Below, piece after piece: positions 36,151 through 47,772 of a stretch of DNA of 64,000 bases (position 1 is the stretch's first letter; the number at the start of each line of letters is the position of its first letter). The notes under the pieces are model-generated. The model saw only the letters and a list, made by a program, of their open reading frames with translations, did not search any database and was not told the origin of the DNA. Source of the stretch: Oasisia sp. SBJ-2009. Its lineage: Eukaryota; Annelida; Polychaeta; Sabellida; Siboglinidae. The position numbers and the translations under genes were made by a program. The DNA is taken from positions 28,100,158 to 28,164,157 of the forward strand of contig OZ024862.1 of assembly GCA_964017155.1 (NCBI GenBank). The letters run 5' to 3'.

Positions 36151-36649
36151 TGCACAATAACTTTACCATATAAAGTAAAGACAAACCGTTGCCAATTACA
36201 CAAAGGTAAATGGGAAATTAGAATTTATGAGGGTATAGGCAAGTAATCTTAAATCATGTTATTGGATTTATTATTGTGTTTCTATTAAGAACAGGCTCAC
36301 AGCTCCAGGACATAGATGAGCGGACACCTTTGCGATGGAGGCAAGCTTCACGACCTAATGCAACCCCCGAAGGAATAGCCTTATACATCAGTAATAAAAA
36401 GTATATTTTTGTTATTTTCTTAAGTATGTAGTCATTTTTATGGAGTCGCGTGTGGCTGAAATCACCTGAAGTTATATAGGGATGTGCCAGGCGCGCGAGG
36501 ATGATAATATTATGTAGTTCGTGCATGCTATTTAATTATAATTTATGTAAAATCTGTTTTTAATGCGCACATGCTATATGTGGACCTGATAATTATGATG
36601 GATGATGTTTTGCCTTCTCTTCGTTTAGGTAAATTTTCTGACTGTGCAG

Positions 36650-38239
36650 CCAGGCACCAGTACGAAAAGCAGGAATATCGTGAGAACGATGTTTGAAAAA
36701 CTGGCTGTGCTGCAGGTCCTAAATTTATTTAGTGCTCGTGGCCAGTCACGCCGGGTCATCCTGAATGGCGTCACAACGAATAAAACAAAACGATGCTTCG
36801 TGTCGCTGACGCTGTACACATGTATAACGAGTGAGTATGCATAGTGTGTTTATATAAACGGATACTGGATCAGGTCATAAGTAAACATTATGCGAATAGA
36901 AATACATGGGCTTGAGTGCAATACATAAAATACCATTACAGCAATTATGGGGTACAAATAAAAGAATAAATAAGTGGGTAATACAAATAAATAAATAAAA
37001 TAAATGAATAAATAAGTCGTGATATTTTCTGAATATGTTATTAAATTAATTATTAAAAATAGGGTATAAATACACTACAAATATCATATGTACAATTGTG
37101 AGTTTTATCGAATAGTTATAACATTCACATAAATATAAGTTTTGTAAAAACTAATAAAAACCGATAGCAACAATCTCCATGTATGTGCACATTTAATATG
37201 GAAATTGTAGGTACAGTTTTCTGTATTGATACATTCTTCACGTGACGTATTTACCCCATACTAAATCTCTCCCCAGGGATTCAACGTGTTGCTCAGGGAA
37301 CTGAACTCTCACACAGCCTGAAATAAAAAATCTTAAATAAATGTGTAAACTATTTCAATGTCCACGCCATGCTCATCAAGATCAGCGGCTCTACAGAATG
37401 GTTGGAAGAGTGGTTATATGTGATTCTTGAAGCTCGTGGGTTCTGTCGCGAGTGGAGGAGGTGTATGCACTGTACATATCGGTGGTACGGCGAAATCAGT
37501 TTAGAGCTTACTTCAGCTAACTTCATACAAAGCGTAAGAAATCTGTCGAGGGACTTGAACATAGTGGCATGCTTGGGGGGGGGGGGCATTTCAACCACGC
37601 CTACGTGTTTAGCATAACATTGAAAGTGATTCTTCCAATCTGTAATGCAACTTTGTTCTTCTGTTATAGGAGCCGGCCGACGGCTCGACATAGCCAGTGG
37701 GGATTTGTTCAGAGACACAGCAGAAGTACTGAAGTCTTATTCAAAAAGGAAAGACGTTAAGGTAGATACACAATAGACATTTTAGAGACATAATATGAAT
37801 TCCCCTATACATGTTTCAGCTATACCTATCTCAAATTTAGCTAATAACTCATAGTTAATCGTATATCAAAAGTGGTGTGTGTGTGCGCGCGCGCGTGTGT
37901 GTATATGGATATGTGTGTGTATCTTTTTTTATTCTGGGTAAATACAAATAAGCCTTGCTGTGTTAATTCCCAATTGAACATACGCCAGATTTTAATTAAA
38001 AATTAATTAATTGAAAGTTGACCAAATGGTACGATTTATGGCTAGAATTATTCGTCTTGACCATGATGTCAAAGAAATGCGTGATTCATCATATCAGACA
38101 GAAATTTTAGTTTCCCAAATGACTAAATACATTATTTGAACGTATATGTTACTTGCAGGTGGCAGCGGACTTGCAAGGTGGTGGCGAACTCGACCTAGGC
38201 CATGACGTAGTTGTCGACAGTGATGCGAGCGGCGAATAA
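36650..38239 (+). CDS. Small spliced gene inside the inner element, 3' exons
   Basis: Three exons join in phase. Exon 36650-36830 follows CTGTGCAG and ends at GTGAGT, and only one of its three frames is open. Exon 37670-37761 follows TTGTTATAG and ends at GTAGAT. Exon 38159-38239 follows ACTTGCAG and ends at a TAA. AATAAA follows at 38403-38408. The C-terminal protein has a basic segment (TTNKTKRC), a helix-like segment (RDTAEVLKSYSKRKDVK) and an acidic tail (VVVDSDASGE). The first exon vaguely recalls DUF4806-type sequences, but I do not trust that. No upstream exon was found. An alternative terminal exon at 37277-37326 is also in phase. Function unknown; it may serve the element. Confidence 0.4.
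37350..37620. other. Open on both strands, exon status unclear
   Basis: A plus frame at 37369-37617 (containing STEWLEEWLYVILEARGF) and a minus frame at 37350-37718 overlap fully. A donor-like GTAAGA lies at 37533, but I could not place the segment in phase with its neighbours. It is left as intronic. Confidence 0.3.
37866..37920. repeat. Short GT/GC alternating tract
   Basis: GTGTGTGTGCGCGCGCGCG followed by GTGTGT and TATATGGATATG is an alternating purine-pyrimidine run. Confidence 0.9.
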
Positions 38240-38469
38240 TATGGCTACACCCCTTCTGGACTTCCCCTACTGTTAGTGTAGATGAGAGTTGATGGCAGCC
38301 TGGTTGTTAGGTGCATGTTTTAAAGTTATTTGTAGACTATTTTAGTTGGCTAGGCACACTGAGGACGTGATGTTTAACTATTATACGCTATTATTTGCTT
38401 TAAATAAAAATTGTTGTGTCCAACGAGTTGGTCTGTCTTAATCTATACTAGGTATCAGTTGACTTCTGC

Positions 38470-39300
38470 GTCGGACCGTGTCTACACACCAAATGTGTTC
38501 ATAGAATCCTGTGAATTCACGTACGACAATCGGGTGAATACACGTACAGAAACACGTGATTTTAGTGACGTAATCACGTGTCGATACACCAAATGTGTTC
38601 ATAGAATCCCGTTAATTCACGTACGACAATCAGGTGAATACACGTACAGAAAACACGTGATTCTCACGAATGGAAAAACTCGTGATTTCACGAGCAGTAA
38701 ACACGTGTCGACACACCAAATTTGTTGACAGAATCGCGTGAATTCACGTACGGCAATCAGGTGAATACACGTGCAGAAAACACGTGTTTTTCACGAATGG
38801 AAAAACTCGTGATTTCACGAGCAGTAAACACGTGTCGACACACCAAATTTGTCGACAGAATCCCGTGAATTCACGTACGGCAATCAGGTGAATACACGTG
38901 CAGAAAACACGTGTTTTTCACGAATAGAAAAACTCGTGATTTCACGAGCAGTAAACACGTGTCGACACACCAAATTTGTCGACAGAATCCCGTGAATTCA
39001 CGTACGGCAATCAGGTGAATACACGTGCAGAAAACACGTGTTTTTCACGAATGGAAAAACTCGTGATTTCACGAGCAGTAAACACGTGTCGACACACCAA
39101 ATTTGTCGACAGAATCCCGTGAATTCACGTACGGCAATCAGGTGAATACACGTGCAGAAAACACGTGTTTTTCACGAATGGAAAAACTCGTGATTTCACG
39201 AGCAGTAAACACGTGTCGACACACCAAATTTGTCGACAGAATCCCGTGAATTCACGTACCGAAAACACGTGAATTGAGCCAGTTGAACTCGTGAATTCAC
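38470..39300 (+). repeat. 127-bp satellite array, about 6 copies, right end
   Basis: Units carry CACGTGTCGACACACCAAAT, then GTGAATTCACGTACGGCAAT, then GAAAACACGTGTTTTTCACG. The middle copies are almost identical and the first one or two are diverged. The unit is unrelated to the 70-bp unit of the left end except for the shared CACGTG, GAATTCACG and TTCACG words. Confidence 0.9.
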
Positions 39301-39462
39301 TTACTGAACACGTGAAATCACGGGTCGTTGTTTGCTGGGTGCTCATTGGATTAGTCACACACTATATTAAGCTACGTAGCTAACGCCGAAAATGCGATAA
39401 ATATTATGGTCGAAAATATTTTTTTACTTTGGCCGAAATATGCCTGTTACCGTGAAATGACC

Positions 39463-40224
39463 TGACTACATGATGTCTACTGAAAATAAAAATTAATTAA
39501 TCGAAGCTAAATGGACTGAGAAGTGCTACCACCTTACGGAGCATAGATAAACGAGGCTAACAGATTACGATGGTTAGCGTCATTGACGGGTACCGTCATT
39601 GAACTCTTCAAGAAGGAATCCGCCTGTGGGTTTATTGTATAAGGTTTGTTATGCGTCCACAAACACATGTTAGAATTGCACTATTTAACAATGCGTCGTC
39701 ACTATCCAATGCTAATGATGATTTCAAGAGTTTACACTGTTCAATCTTGAGCGATAATAAAGGTTCGTACTAAAATGCGAACCACGACCACATTCACAAT
39801 GTCAATGTCACAATGACGGGGAACCCCGAAGACGCCGTCGATCTTTGTTTCATCTTTGCAAGCCTTGTAGTTTTCGCATGTGTGCGTGAATATTGGAGTG
39901 TATTTTATTATTGTATCGTACTAACAAATCTAAATGTAATTCCTGAATGGTGTTTATGAAATCTAAAAAATAAATTAACAGTTTCTGGTCGGGTTAGTGT
40001 CATGACATAATCATAAATAGTGACCCTGTTAATTATATAAAACAGTTTTTAAAATGTCTACAAATCTCTTCAATCAGTGTCATGTTAAAATTTATGTCAT
40101 CAAATAAATTTATTGATATAATAAACGTTTTAATTTTTTGTAATCGATTTCACACAATTAATTTGGTAAAATCGTAGAATTAAACAAAATTTAGAGACAA
40201 ATAACAAGTCAAGGTTCATTACAG
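39463..40224. other. Non-coding stretch
   Basis: No supported exon. A 43-codon frame starting at 39651 ends at TAA; a GT lies at its end but its phase does not fit the exon at 40225. Confidence 0.35.
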
Positions 40225-42363
40225 GTGTTGGAGCAACAAGAACATCACGGACAAGTCAGTGTCGTCCATCAAGAAACTGCTGAGGACGAGGTAAGAAGTG
40301 ACACTGAAGTGAGTAATTAAACATGTTTGTTGACTCAACCACTCCTGGGCCCAGTTTCATGGAGCGGACTTAAGATGTCGTAGTGGGCGATAAAGCCTAA
40401 AACATCGTAAAGTTACACTAGTTGCGTTTCACGAGTCTGCTCCATAGTTGCACACTGGTTGAAATGTGTACGGTATGCTCCTGACACCCCCACTCTCAAC
40501 ATTATTATTTTTAACTTCCCATAGCTTCCCATTTGCTATAAGAACGACAAAGGCAGCAGCTAGAAAGAAAAAGGATGTTCAGACACAGCACAAATACAGG
40601 GATTCTCCACCGTGACCTAACTAGGTCAATTCTAATTCGTTTTAGTTGTGCCAATTGGTCTCATGAAACTGGCCGCAAGCTGCATTGACTGTTAGCTGCG
40701 ACCAGTAGACCGCGTAATTGCGCGTAAAGTTACACGGATTCATGAAACTGGGCCCTGATTTGTTTACGTCTCGTGTAGCGACTCTTTTGAATGAATTACA
40801 CCAACAGTTGTAATGACAACATAAAACGACATGAAAGTAATTGTTGGTTGTAATTGACCGATGTAATGATGACTTTATGTGGAAGTAAATCTTTGTAATC
40901 CGTGTAATCGACAGAAGTAATTATGACGTCTAATGTTGATGGCTTTTCATCCTCAGTGTCGACAGTTGTCATGTGTCGGACGCTGCACGGAAAAGTCTCC
41001 ATGAAGAGTTTGACGATAGAGCCTTCGTGGTGAGTACATTTTTTATTTACCATAACAATGTCTCTAAGGTAACATGTCACCACCCCATGACCACGCCCCA
41101 CCTGGTATGTTAATCACAATGTCACCTTTTAGCCTGGGCCTTAGGTCATCAGCAATAACCTCACACCAGGGGTAGAACTACCCACTAGTCAGTACACTAA
41201 TACATGTAAGGGCAGACTAGTGAACCTTCCTAATAACTAGTCTGGTTGTCTAGTAAAGGTGTCATCCACCCTACATTATATCAATCAATCAAGCCTTTGT
41301 AGTCACAGTGAAGTGACCCTAACCAATCAACAGGCTGGGGATGTAACTAAATCCCAAGTCATTAAAATATTGATAAGTAGCTTCATTTACTGATTGACTC
41401 TGATAAATGATGACATTCTCTTAGGCATGGCCACCAGCTGTGAACTTGTCTGGGCATTATTTGTAAGATTAATGGTTCTTTGATGTCTATACAATTTTCT
41501 AGTGTGATGTTTTTATTTCCATTAATACAGTCCAGTAGAGCAGTTTTCGTGTGAGGTAAGTTTCCAAAATTTCCAAGAAAATATTCATAATGATAGGGTG
41601 GTATTACCAGTCAATCAGAGCAATTGGCATTTTTTTCAATTGCGCAGTTTTTTTAATACAGATCATATCTTCACTTTTTAATTAATTATTTTGTTATTTA
41701 TGTATTATGTATGTGTTACCTTTATGAAAAGTGCGTTGTTTTTACAGTTGTTGCAACATATACCATTTTTTTAGTTTTAAAACAAATTGTAATGACTTAA
41801 ATTTAGATTGTTTATATGTTCTGCCGGACTAATAAACCTTTTGGCGAACTAGTAAACTTTTGACTATACTAATAAAATAAGTTCTACCCCCTGAAGTTCT
41901 ACCCCCTGCACATCCTGTGATTTGGGGTTTTGGACTTTATGCAACTTTAAGGCCCAGAATGGGTTCAACTGTACACATTCCAGATGTTAAGTCCTTGGTG
42001 TTTATCTCCATTTAGACTGTTGTGATTTAAATTTTGGGGTCATATACTGTGACTTAGCGACAAGGATTGTGGGCCCTATTTAATTATTAATTTGCATAAA
42101 ACAGTGTTGACATTGTGCACTCACCTAGTGGCGATGTGCTTCAGTGTATGCTGTCACATACACGGTTGTACATGACGTGTAAAGTCGCTGACGCATGTAG
42201 CAGCTAAAGACAAACGTTGACGAATTAATTAAATCATTCAGAAAAGTGTTTGTCTTCTGTTTGCAGGAATACTGCTTCGTACATCAGTGACATTGAGCCG
42301 AGTGTCACATTTCACTACAACCCCAGGCTCAACACTTCAAAATTTGATTCGTTTGTACTTTAG
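40225..42363 (+). CDS. 3' end of an unrecognised spliced gene
   Basis: Four exons join without a stop: 40225-40290 (acceptor TTACAG, donor GTAAGA), 40957-41029 (acceptor ATCCTCAG, donor GTGAGT), 41531-41550 (acceptor AATACAG, donor GTGAGG) and 42267-42363 (acceptor TTGCAG, stop TAG). All junction phases agree. The visible C-terminal ~85 residues include WSNKNITDKSVSSIKKLLRT, then SVDSCHVSDAARKSLHEEFD, then a tail ending FHYNPRLNTSKFDSFVL. AATAAA follows at 42585-42590. The 20-nt third exon is small, and using the downstream GTAAG donor instead would give a stop. I do not recognise the protein. It is soluble-looking, with no membrane segment in this part. Upstream exons were not found and may lie across the transposon nest. 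Confidence 0.55.
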
Positions 42364-42584
42364 CTACATTTATTTAGCACTTTAGTTACTGTAATTAGAT
42401 ACTCTGTAACATTAGGTGTAGATCTTTGTCGATTTGTGTAACATTTGATTGCGGGCGATTTGTAAACAAACCTGCAATATCATCCATGTATTATCTGGCT
42501 TAAGCAGTTTTTGTTGATCTTTGGAGCCAGTTTCTAATTCAACAAACAAACTGAGCAAACGTTTACGTATTATGTGCACCTTTG

Positions 42585-42590
42585 AATAAA
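42585..42590 (+). terminator. Polyadenylation signal AATAAA
   Basis: It lies 222 bases after the TAG stop of the unrecognised gene, in AT-rich 3' flank. A second AATAAA lies near 42805. Confidence 0.4.
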
Positions 42591-42870
42591 TATGAACCAA
42601 TTCATAATTTGGAACAAAATGTGTTATGTTTGTGGTGGAATGACCCCCATCTTTGTATGTACAGTGGTTTCATCTCATGACTAATGTATACTAGGTTATT
42701 GTTAAAATATAATGTTTTGTATGTTACATTACCCTTGGCACTGTAAATGGTTTTGTTATGCAACTGCTCATTGTTGATTACAACATGTATTAATAATGAT
42801 CTATAATAAATTATAATATTTCTGACACGTATTTGTCTGTGTGTACATCAAACTTGCTGCAACCGATTAA

Positions 42871-43059
42871 GGGATCATCTCAGATGACATTGCTCTCATT
42901 TGGGGAATTAGAGGCAGTCTGACAGATAGTTTACGTTTTGGATTGATACTGTTAATACATTTATACTATAATATAAGTTATCAAACTTTCATCTTGGTTT
43001 GGGGGCTGAGGCCAGATTACAGAAATGTCGTCTGATCAATGTCATTCTGAGATGAACCC
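42871..43059. mobile_element. 189-bp MITE with TAA target duplication
   Basis: The left end GGGATCATCTCAGATGACATT and the reverse complement of the right end, GGGTTCATCTCAGAATGACA..., form a terminal inverted repeat of about 23 bp with one mismatch and a one-base gap. TAA flanks both sides (42868-42870, 43060-43062). A 3-bp TAA duplication with GGG termini suggests a PIF/Harbinger-derived MITE. No coding sequence. Confidence 0.75.
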
Positions 43060-43739
43060 TAAATGAAGTACGTCTGTATAGATATACATAGATCTGTTAT
43101 TTAGTAAATGTTCATTTGATTGACCTGGTTTTAGCGATATCCCAGAACAAAATCAGTTGTAGTGGAGATACATGGCAGGGTAAAGAACATTATGATTACC
43201 CGGTAGGCACGTCACACATGACTAATAAGGCATAAGATCCAAAAAATTCAGATCCATAAAAACCAGGACCAACCGCTTTAGTACTAGCTTTTTCCCCTTA
43301 GCCGTTCAAGCCCTGTCAAAACAGAAGTGATTTTCTCCCACCCGCAGCAAACACATAGTCCACTTTCCGATGAGTTTTAGTATGTATATTTTATCATAAT
43401 TTATTATATTTTAATTTTTTTATTTTCATATTTTACATTTTAAGCTACTATATTTCTACTAGATCGTATCAATTATTTATCGATGTTATAATGAGCAATT
43501 TTTTATTTGGACCTTTTTGTGTGATTGTTCTTATTTATTTTATTTAATGTAGTAGTATATTTTAACATCATTGTTTGGTGCATGTGAATGTATTGTCATG
43601 TGAATGTACTATTACGACGACCAATATCATTACACATTCCAATGTTTTATTGTAACTACAATGTGAACACATGGCAATAAAGCTATCTTATCTTATCTTA
43701 AACCTGAAAGCAATGTCACACCCTACTCCAACACGACAT

Positions 43740-44275
43740 CTACGACTCAAACTGTGTTTGCAGTAACACCCCTCCCCAATGGCATGGAACCAACTACCCA
43801 TTGTTGTGCGACAATGTACGACTGAATCATTTCAAAGTAGCACTCAAGACGCATCTGTTTACAGCTTTCTATTTTGACAGTCTGTGATCACAGTTAATCA
43901 GTCAACGATTCATACATTTATTTTAATTAACTTATTCATTTAATTAGCATATATTTATACTATTTTATTTTATTTACTATGTACAACATATTATACTATT
44001 TTACTTATTTATTCATTTTTAATATAGTGTGTAGTTGTGTGCCAATTTAAGTCTGTATTTTAAAGCAACATATTTGTTTTATTAGTATATCTTCATTTTA
44101 TCAAAGTAGTATTGTATTAACGTTTTAGTATTATTATTATTTATATATATATTTATTATTATTATGTTATTAGTATGTATTTTTAGTATCATTATTTTAG
44201 GAATAATCAGTGTAAAGCGCCCCAGAACAATTATTTGGATGGGGCGCTATATAAGAAATAAACTATTATTATTAT
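43740..44275 (+). mobile_element. 5'-truncated LINE 3' end (L2/CR1-like)
   Basis: WNQLPIVVRQ, then in a shifted frame TTESFKVALKTHLFTAFYF, matches the ORF2 C-terminus 'WN.LP..vr...tl..FK..LKthLF' common to CR1/L2/Jockey LINEs. It is followed by AT-rich 3' UTR and ends in GGGGCGCTATATAAG and AATAAACTATTATTATTAT. The tail matches those at 28321 and 59313. Confidence 0.75.
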
Positions 44276-47200
44276 AATGGTTGTAGTTTCGGTAACCTCC
44301 CCCCCCCACACACGGACACACATGACTGCTAACACCCTCCAACGGTAACCCCCACCCCAATGTGACAGCTACGACCCCCCTAACGGTGGTAGTTGATGTA
44401 CAACAAAGGTCCCCAACGGTACCACACCCCCACCACTGTGCCATCTACAACCACTACAATGAATATGACACTGTTTCAAACTTGCCAACACAACTAAAAA
44501 TATTGGTCCACTCGTAAGTAAACGTCATCGCCAGAATCGTAGTTTCTGTGGATAATTGATGCAACTGTGAAAACAACTTCCTGCCCTGGTATGATAAAAA
44601 TAGCAGCAACTCGATTGAAATAGTATTGCGCCATCTAGCGGACACACGATTCAGACGGGGGTCACTATCACAAATATTTACGAGCATTACTTCATCTTTA
44701 GTTGTTACTTTGGAAGGCAGTTTAGGCTAACAAACTAAGACTTTGTGGGAATGTAGATAAAAGCACAAACAAGATTCGTTTGAGTAGCTTCCCGTTAGCT
44801 ACACCCTGCTATTGCCGCAAAGAAGAACTTGTGTCAAATGTTTTACTTCTGCATCTGAGGTTGTTGCACAGCACAATACATATATCTGCTAACACATTCA
44901 GACAAGTAAGATTTGTTATATTGCCATACCTGTACTGTTTATCGGCTAGGATTTACAAATTCAAGTTTGAGCCCAGTAGTGGTAACTATTTGGGCCAACA
45001 TCCTGTGCCTATGTGGTGTGGTTAAATGCATTTTGATTTTCCATGCTTTGCAGTAAAGTCAAGATGGTGTTTAATTGTACCGATTAACATTTTGAAGAGC
45101 GATATAAGATGATAAACAATTCTGCAGTGTATTTTAGTAATTAATGTAATAAGTGGATAAGATAACTTCCCTTAAACTGTTGCCCTCACTGCTGTGCTAT
45201 GAAAACCCGCACATTCTAGAATACTGAAGAACCTAGATAGATGAGATACAGTGTACATCCAAAACAAGGTCCATATGCACGTGGACAAGAAATGTTAAAG
45301 TTCCAATGACTTTGTTCATTGATATTACATGAGTTTATACCACTGGTCAATAAGTGATTCCATTAATTTATTACACCTTTAACATATGTCATGTTTTATA
45401 TGACACTACAGTTATACATATGTTGATGTTCACAGCACCACATCAAGCAAAACTCCGAAAATAAAGATTAAAGATTTTAGCTTTTAAGTGAAAAATATAT
45501 GTTGTGTGATCAGCAGGAATGTAATTATTGTAACAGTTATTTCTCATATTATAGACTGGTGAAAAAAACGTGAAATGCATGTTTTTATTTGAAAATGCAT
45601 CAACAGGAATTTAGATAACATGCATCCACTGAGATCAAATTTGATGGATAATAAGATGTTGATATGTCAGAACATTCCAGCATCTCCACAAGGCAATGGT
45701 CACGCCACCCATTGAGTACCAAGATCTCATCAAACAAGTCCAATGGTTTACAACATGACTTATATATATATATTAATTGTGCCAGGAGCAAGACTACCTG
45801 ACAGCAGCAGACTGAAACCATTAAAACTTCTCCCTACTCTACACTATGGAAGACAACAGACGTCCAACACATTTACCATCACCAAACGGCTAGACTTAAT
45901 TTGTATAAATACCTACTTTGTCCATAGAAGTAGATGTTCCTGAAAAGTGCTGACATATCTAACACTGTCTCTCTCTCCCTCCCTCCCCCTCCCTCCACCC
46001 CTCACTCTCTCTACCTGTACTATGCATAAAAGATTGATCGTTCGTGATAAGTTTTAGTTAGTTTGTTGTAGTCTTAGTTATGAAAAACCTACATTCTTGA
46101 CATATATCAAAATGTTTGTCAAACTATTGTTTTCTCTTATTAATGTGGAACTTCCATCCCTAAGGATACACATCGCCTTGTAGAACTATACTACTTAATT
46201 ATATATTGAAAAAAATCCACGATGTCTTGAAAATACATTTATTTTAGTATCTATTGATGGATTTAATGATTTCTTGTTCATTATGTAACAATAATTATAT
46301 ATTTCATATATATCACTCATCCAAATAACTTTTCTGGTGTGGATTATTATTTTAAAAGAGTTAATAGCATGCTGGAATCATGAATATTTGTAAATACTAA
46401 AGACATTAGACATACAATTATTGCTACTAAATAATAAAAATTACATTTTCTTTATAAATAAATAAGGTAAATAATATTGTCTTTATAAATAAGTAAATAA
46501 ACGCACAATATATTATTAATCATGATTTCAATGTATGAATAAATAATTACGATCATTCAATGTTAAAATAACTGTTAAAAAAATTAAACTGCATATTATG
46601 TACATATATATGAACCTTTGGCTATAATCTTTATTATGGTATATTCATGTAGCATTGGATAAATTGTCATGAAATATATGTATATATATTATTTAAGGTG
46701 TCTCTCGTGGTAGTTACGTTTTAAGTACCTTAACAAGATTCTTCTCTCCTATCTGTATTATAAAATGTACTTGTAATTATTTGTCTAATACAATTAATTT
46801 CATTCATCAAACTACCAATTGGCTCTTTAAAAAAAAATTATGAGTTGTAAATAATAAATGTTCCTTATATCAGTCTATGCATCGAAAATACATTTTATTT
46901 TAAAATTAGAACTAGTTGTGTATGCAGTATACTCAGATATACTTATACAAATATTTATATGTAATATTCATTAAAGTGAATTCGTTTGTCTCTATATAGC
47001 CATCATCATATAATAATCTTCCGAGCAGACATCGGGGTCGAGTTGTCTCTGGAATGGGACCGAGTTGTATCGGAGTGGGGCCGAGTTGTCCGTGGGCCGA
47101 GCTGTCTGGCATTCTACAAGGTGGTGAGACTTCGGTTTTGGTAGGTTTTAGGTGAATAAATTCTCCTTAGCGCATACTTCGTTGCAGTAGTTTAACATAC

Positions 47201-47750
47201 ATTGACTAATTACTTGAAATACGCGCATTAACGTAGATTGTCACATGTATTTCTACTACGAAGCTACAATTTATGTAAATTATTGTGAACGATATTTGGG
47301 GGGGAAAATGGCAGTTGTACCGTTGCCACTTGTTTTGTTTTTATTATTATCTTAAATGTTTACTTAATGTTGATATTTAAAAAGCAGGAATGACACCATG
47401 ACAATTATTTAAAGTGATGCTGTTTGGCACATCCGCCATTGTATACCTAGCCAATGAGTGATTAGATCAATTTAATGAAATAACAATGCCGATCAAGACA
47501 AGAATGAAGAGAAGGCAAAACTTAAAAGAATATTTTTGGCAAATTTGACTGCTTCTTGACTTAGGCATCATTTATTCATTACATATGCACATCATAATAT
47601 AAGCTACTTTGGTTGGGATTGTTTCACAGCTCTATATGTGTATTCTTTTAAATGGATAATTATTAAAAGCAAAAAAATAGACAACGGGTGCAGTTTGATA
47701 TCTGGAGTCCCTCATATAATATGCAATTATTGTAAATTTCCTGTTTGTAG
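44276..47750. other. AT-rich intergenic DNA upstream of COPS7
   Basis: No exon is supported. Features seen are C-rich low-complexity at 44300-44440, a CT-rich tract at 45965-46020, and four imperfect repeats of CCGAGTTGTC at 47035-47105. The COPS7 promoter and 5' untranslated exon should lie in this interval but I could not place them. The acceptor at 47750 shows that an upstream exon exists. Confidence 0.45.
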
Positions 47751-47772
47751 CGATCCCTGTAGTAAACTCAAG

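Noticed and set aside
37277..37326. Alternative terminal exon of the gene in the inner element
   Set aside because: It is in phase and ends at TAA, but skipping it joins two further exons in phase to a stop and poly(A) signal, so I kept the longer model and note this as an alternative.
47638..47772. Upstream extension of the COPS7 first exon to 47638
   Set aside because: The frame is open, but a good acceptor (CTGTTTGTAG) ends at 47750 and the conserved protein begins at the ATG at 47773.
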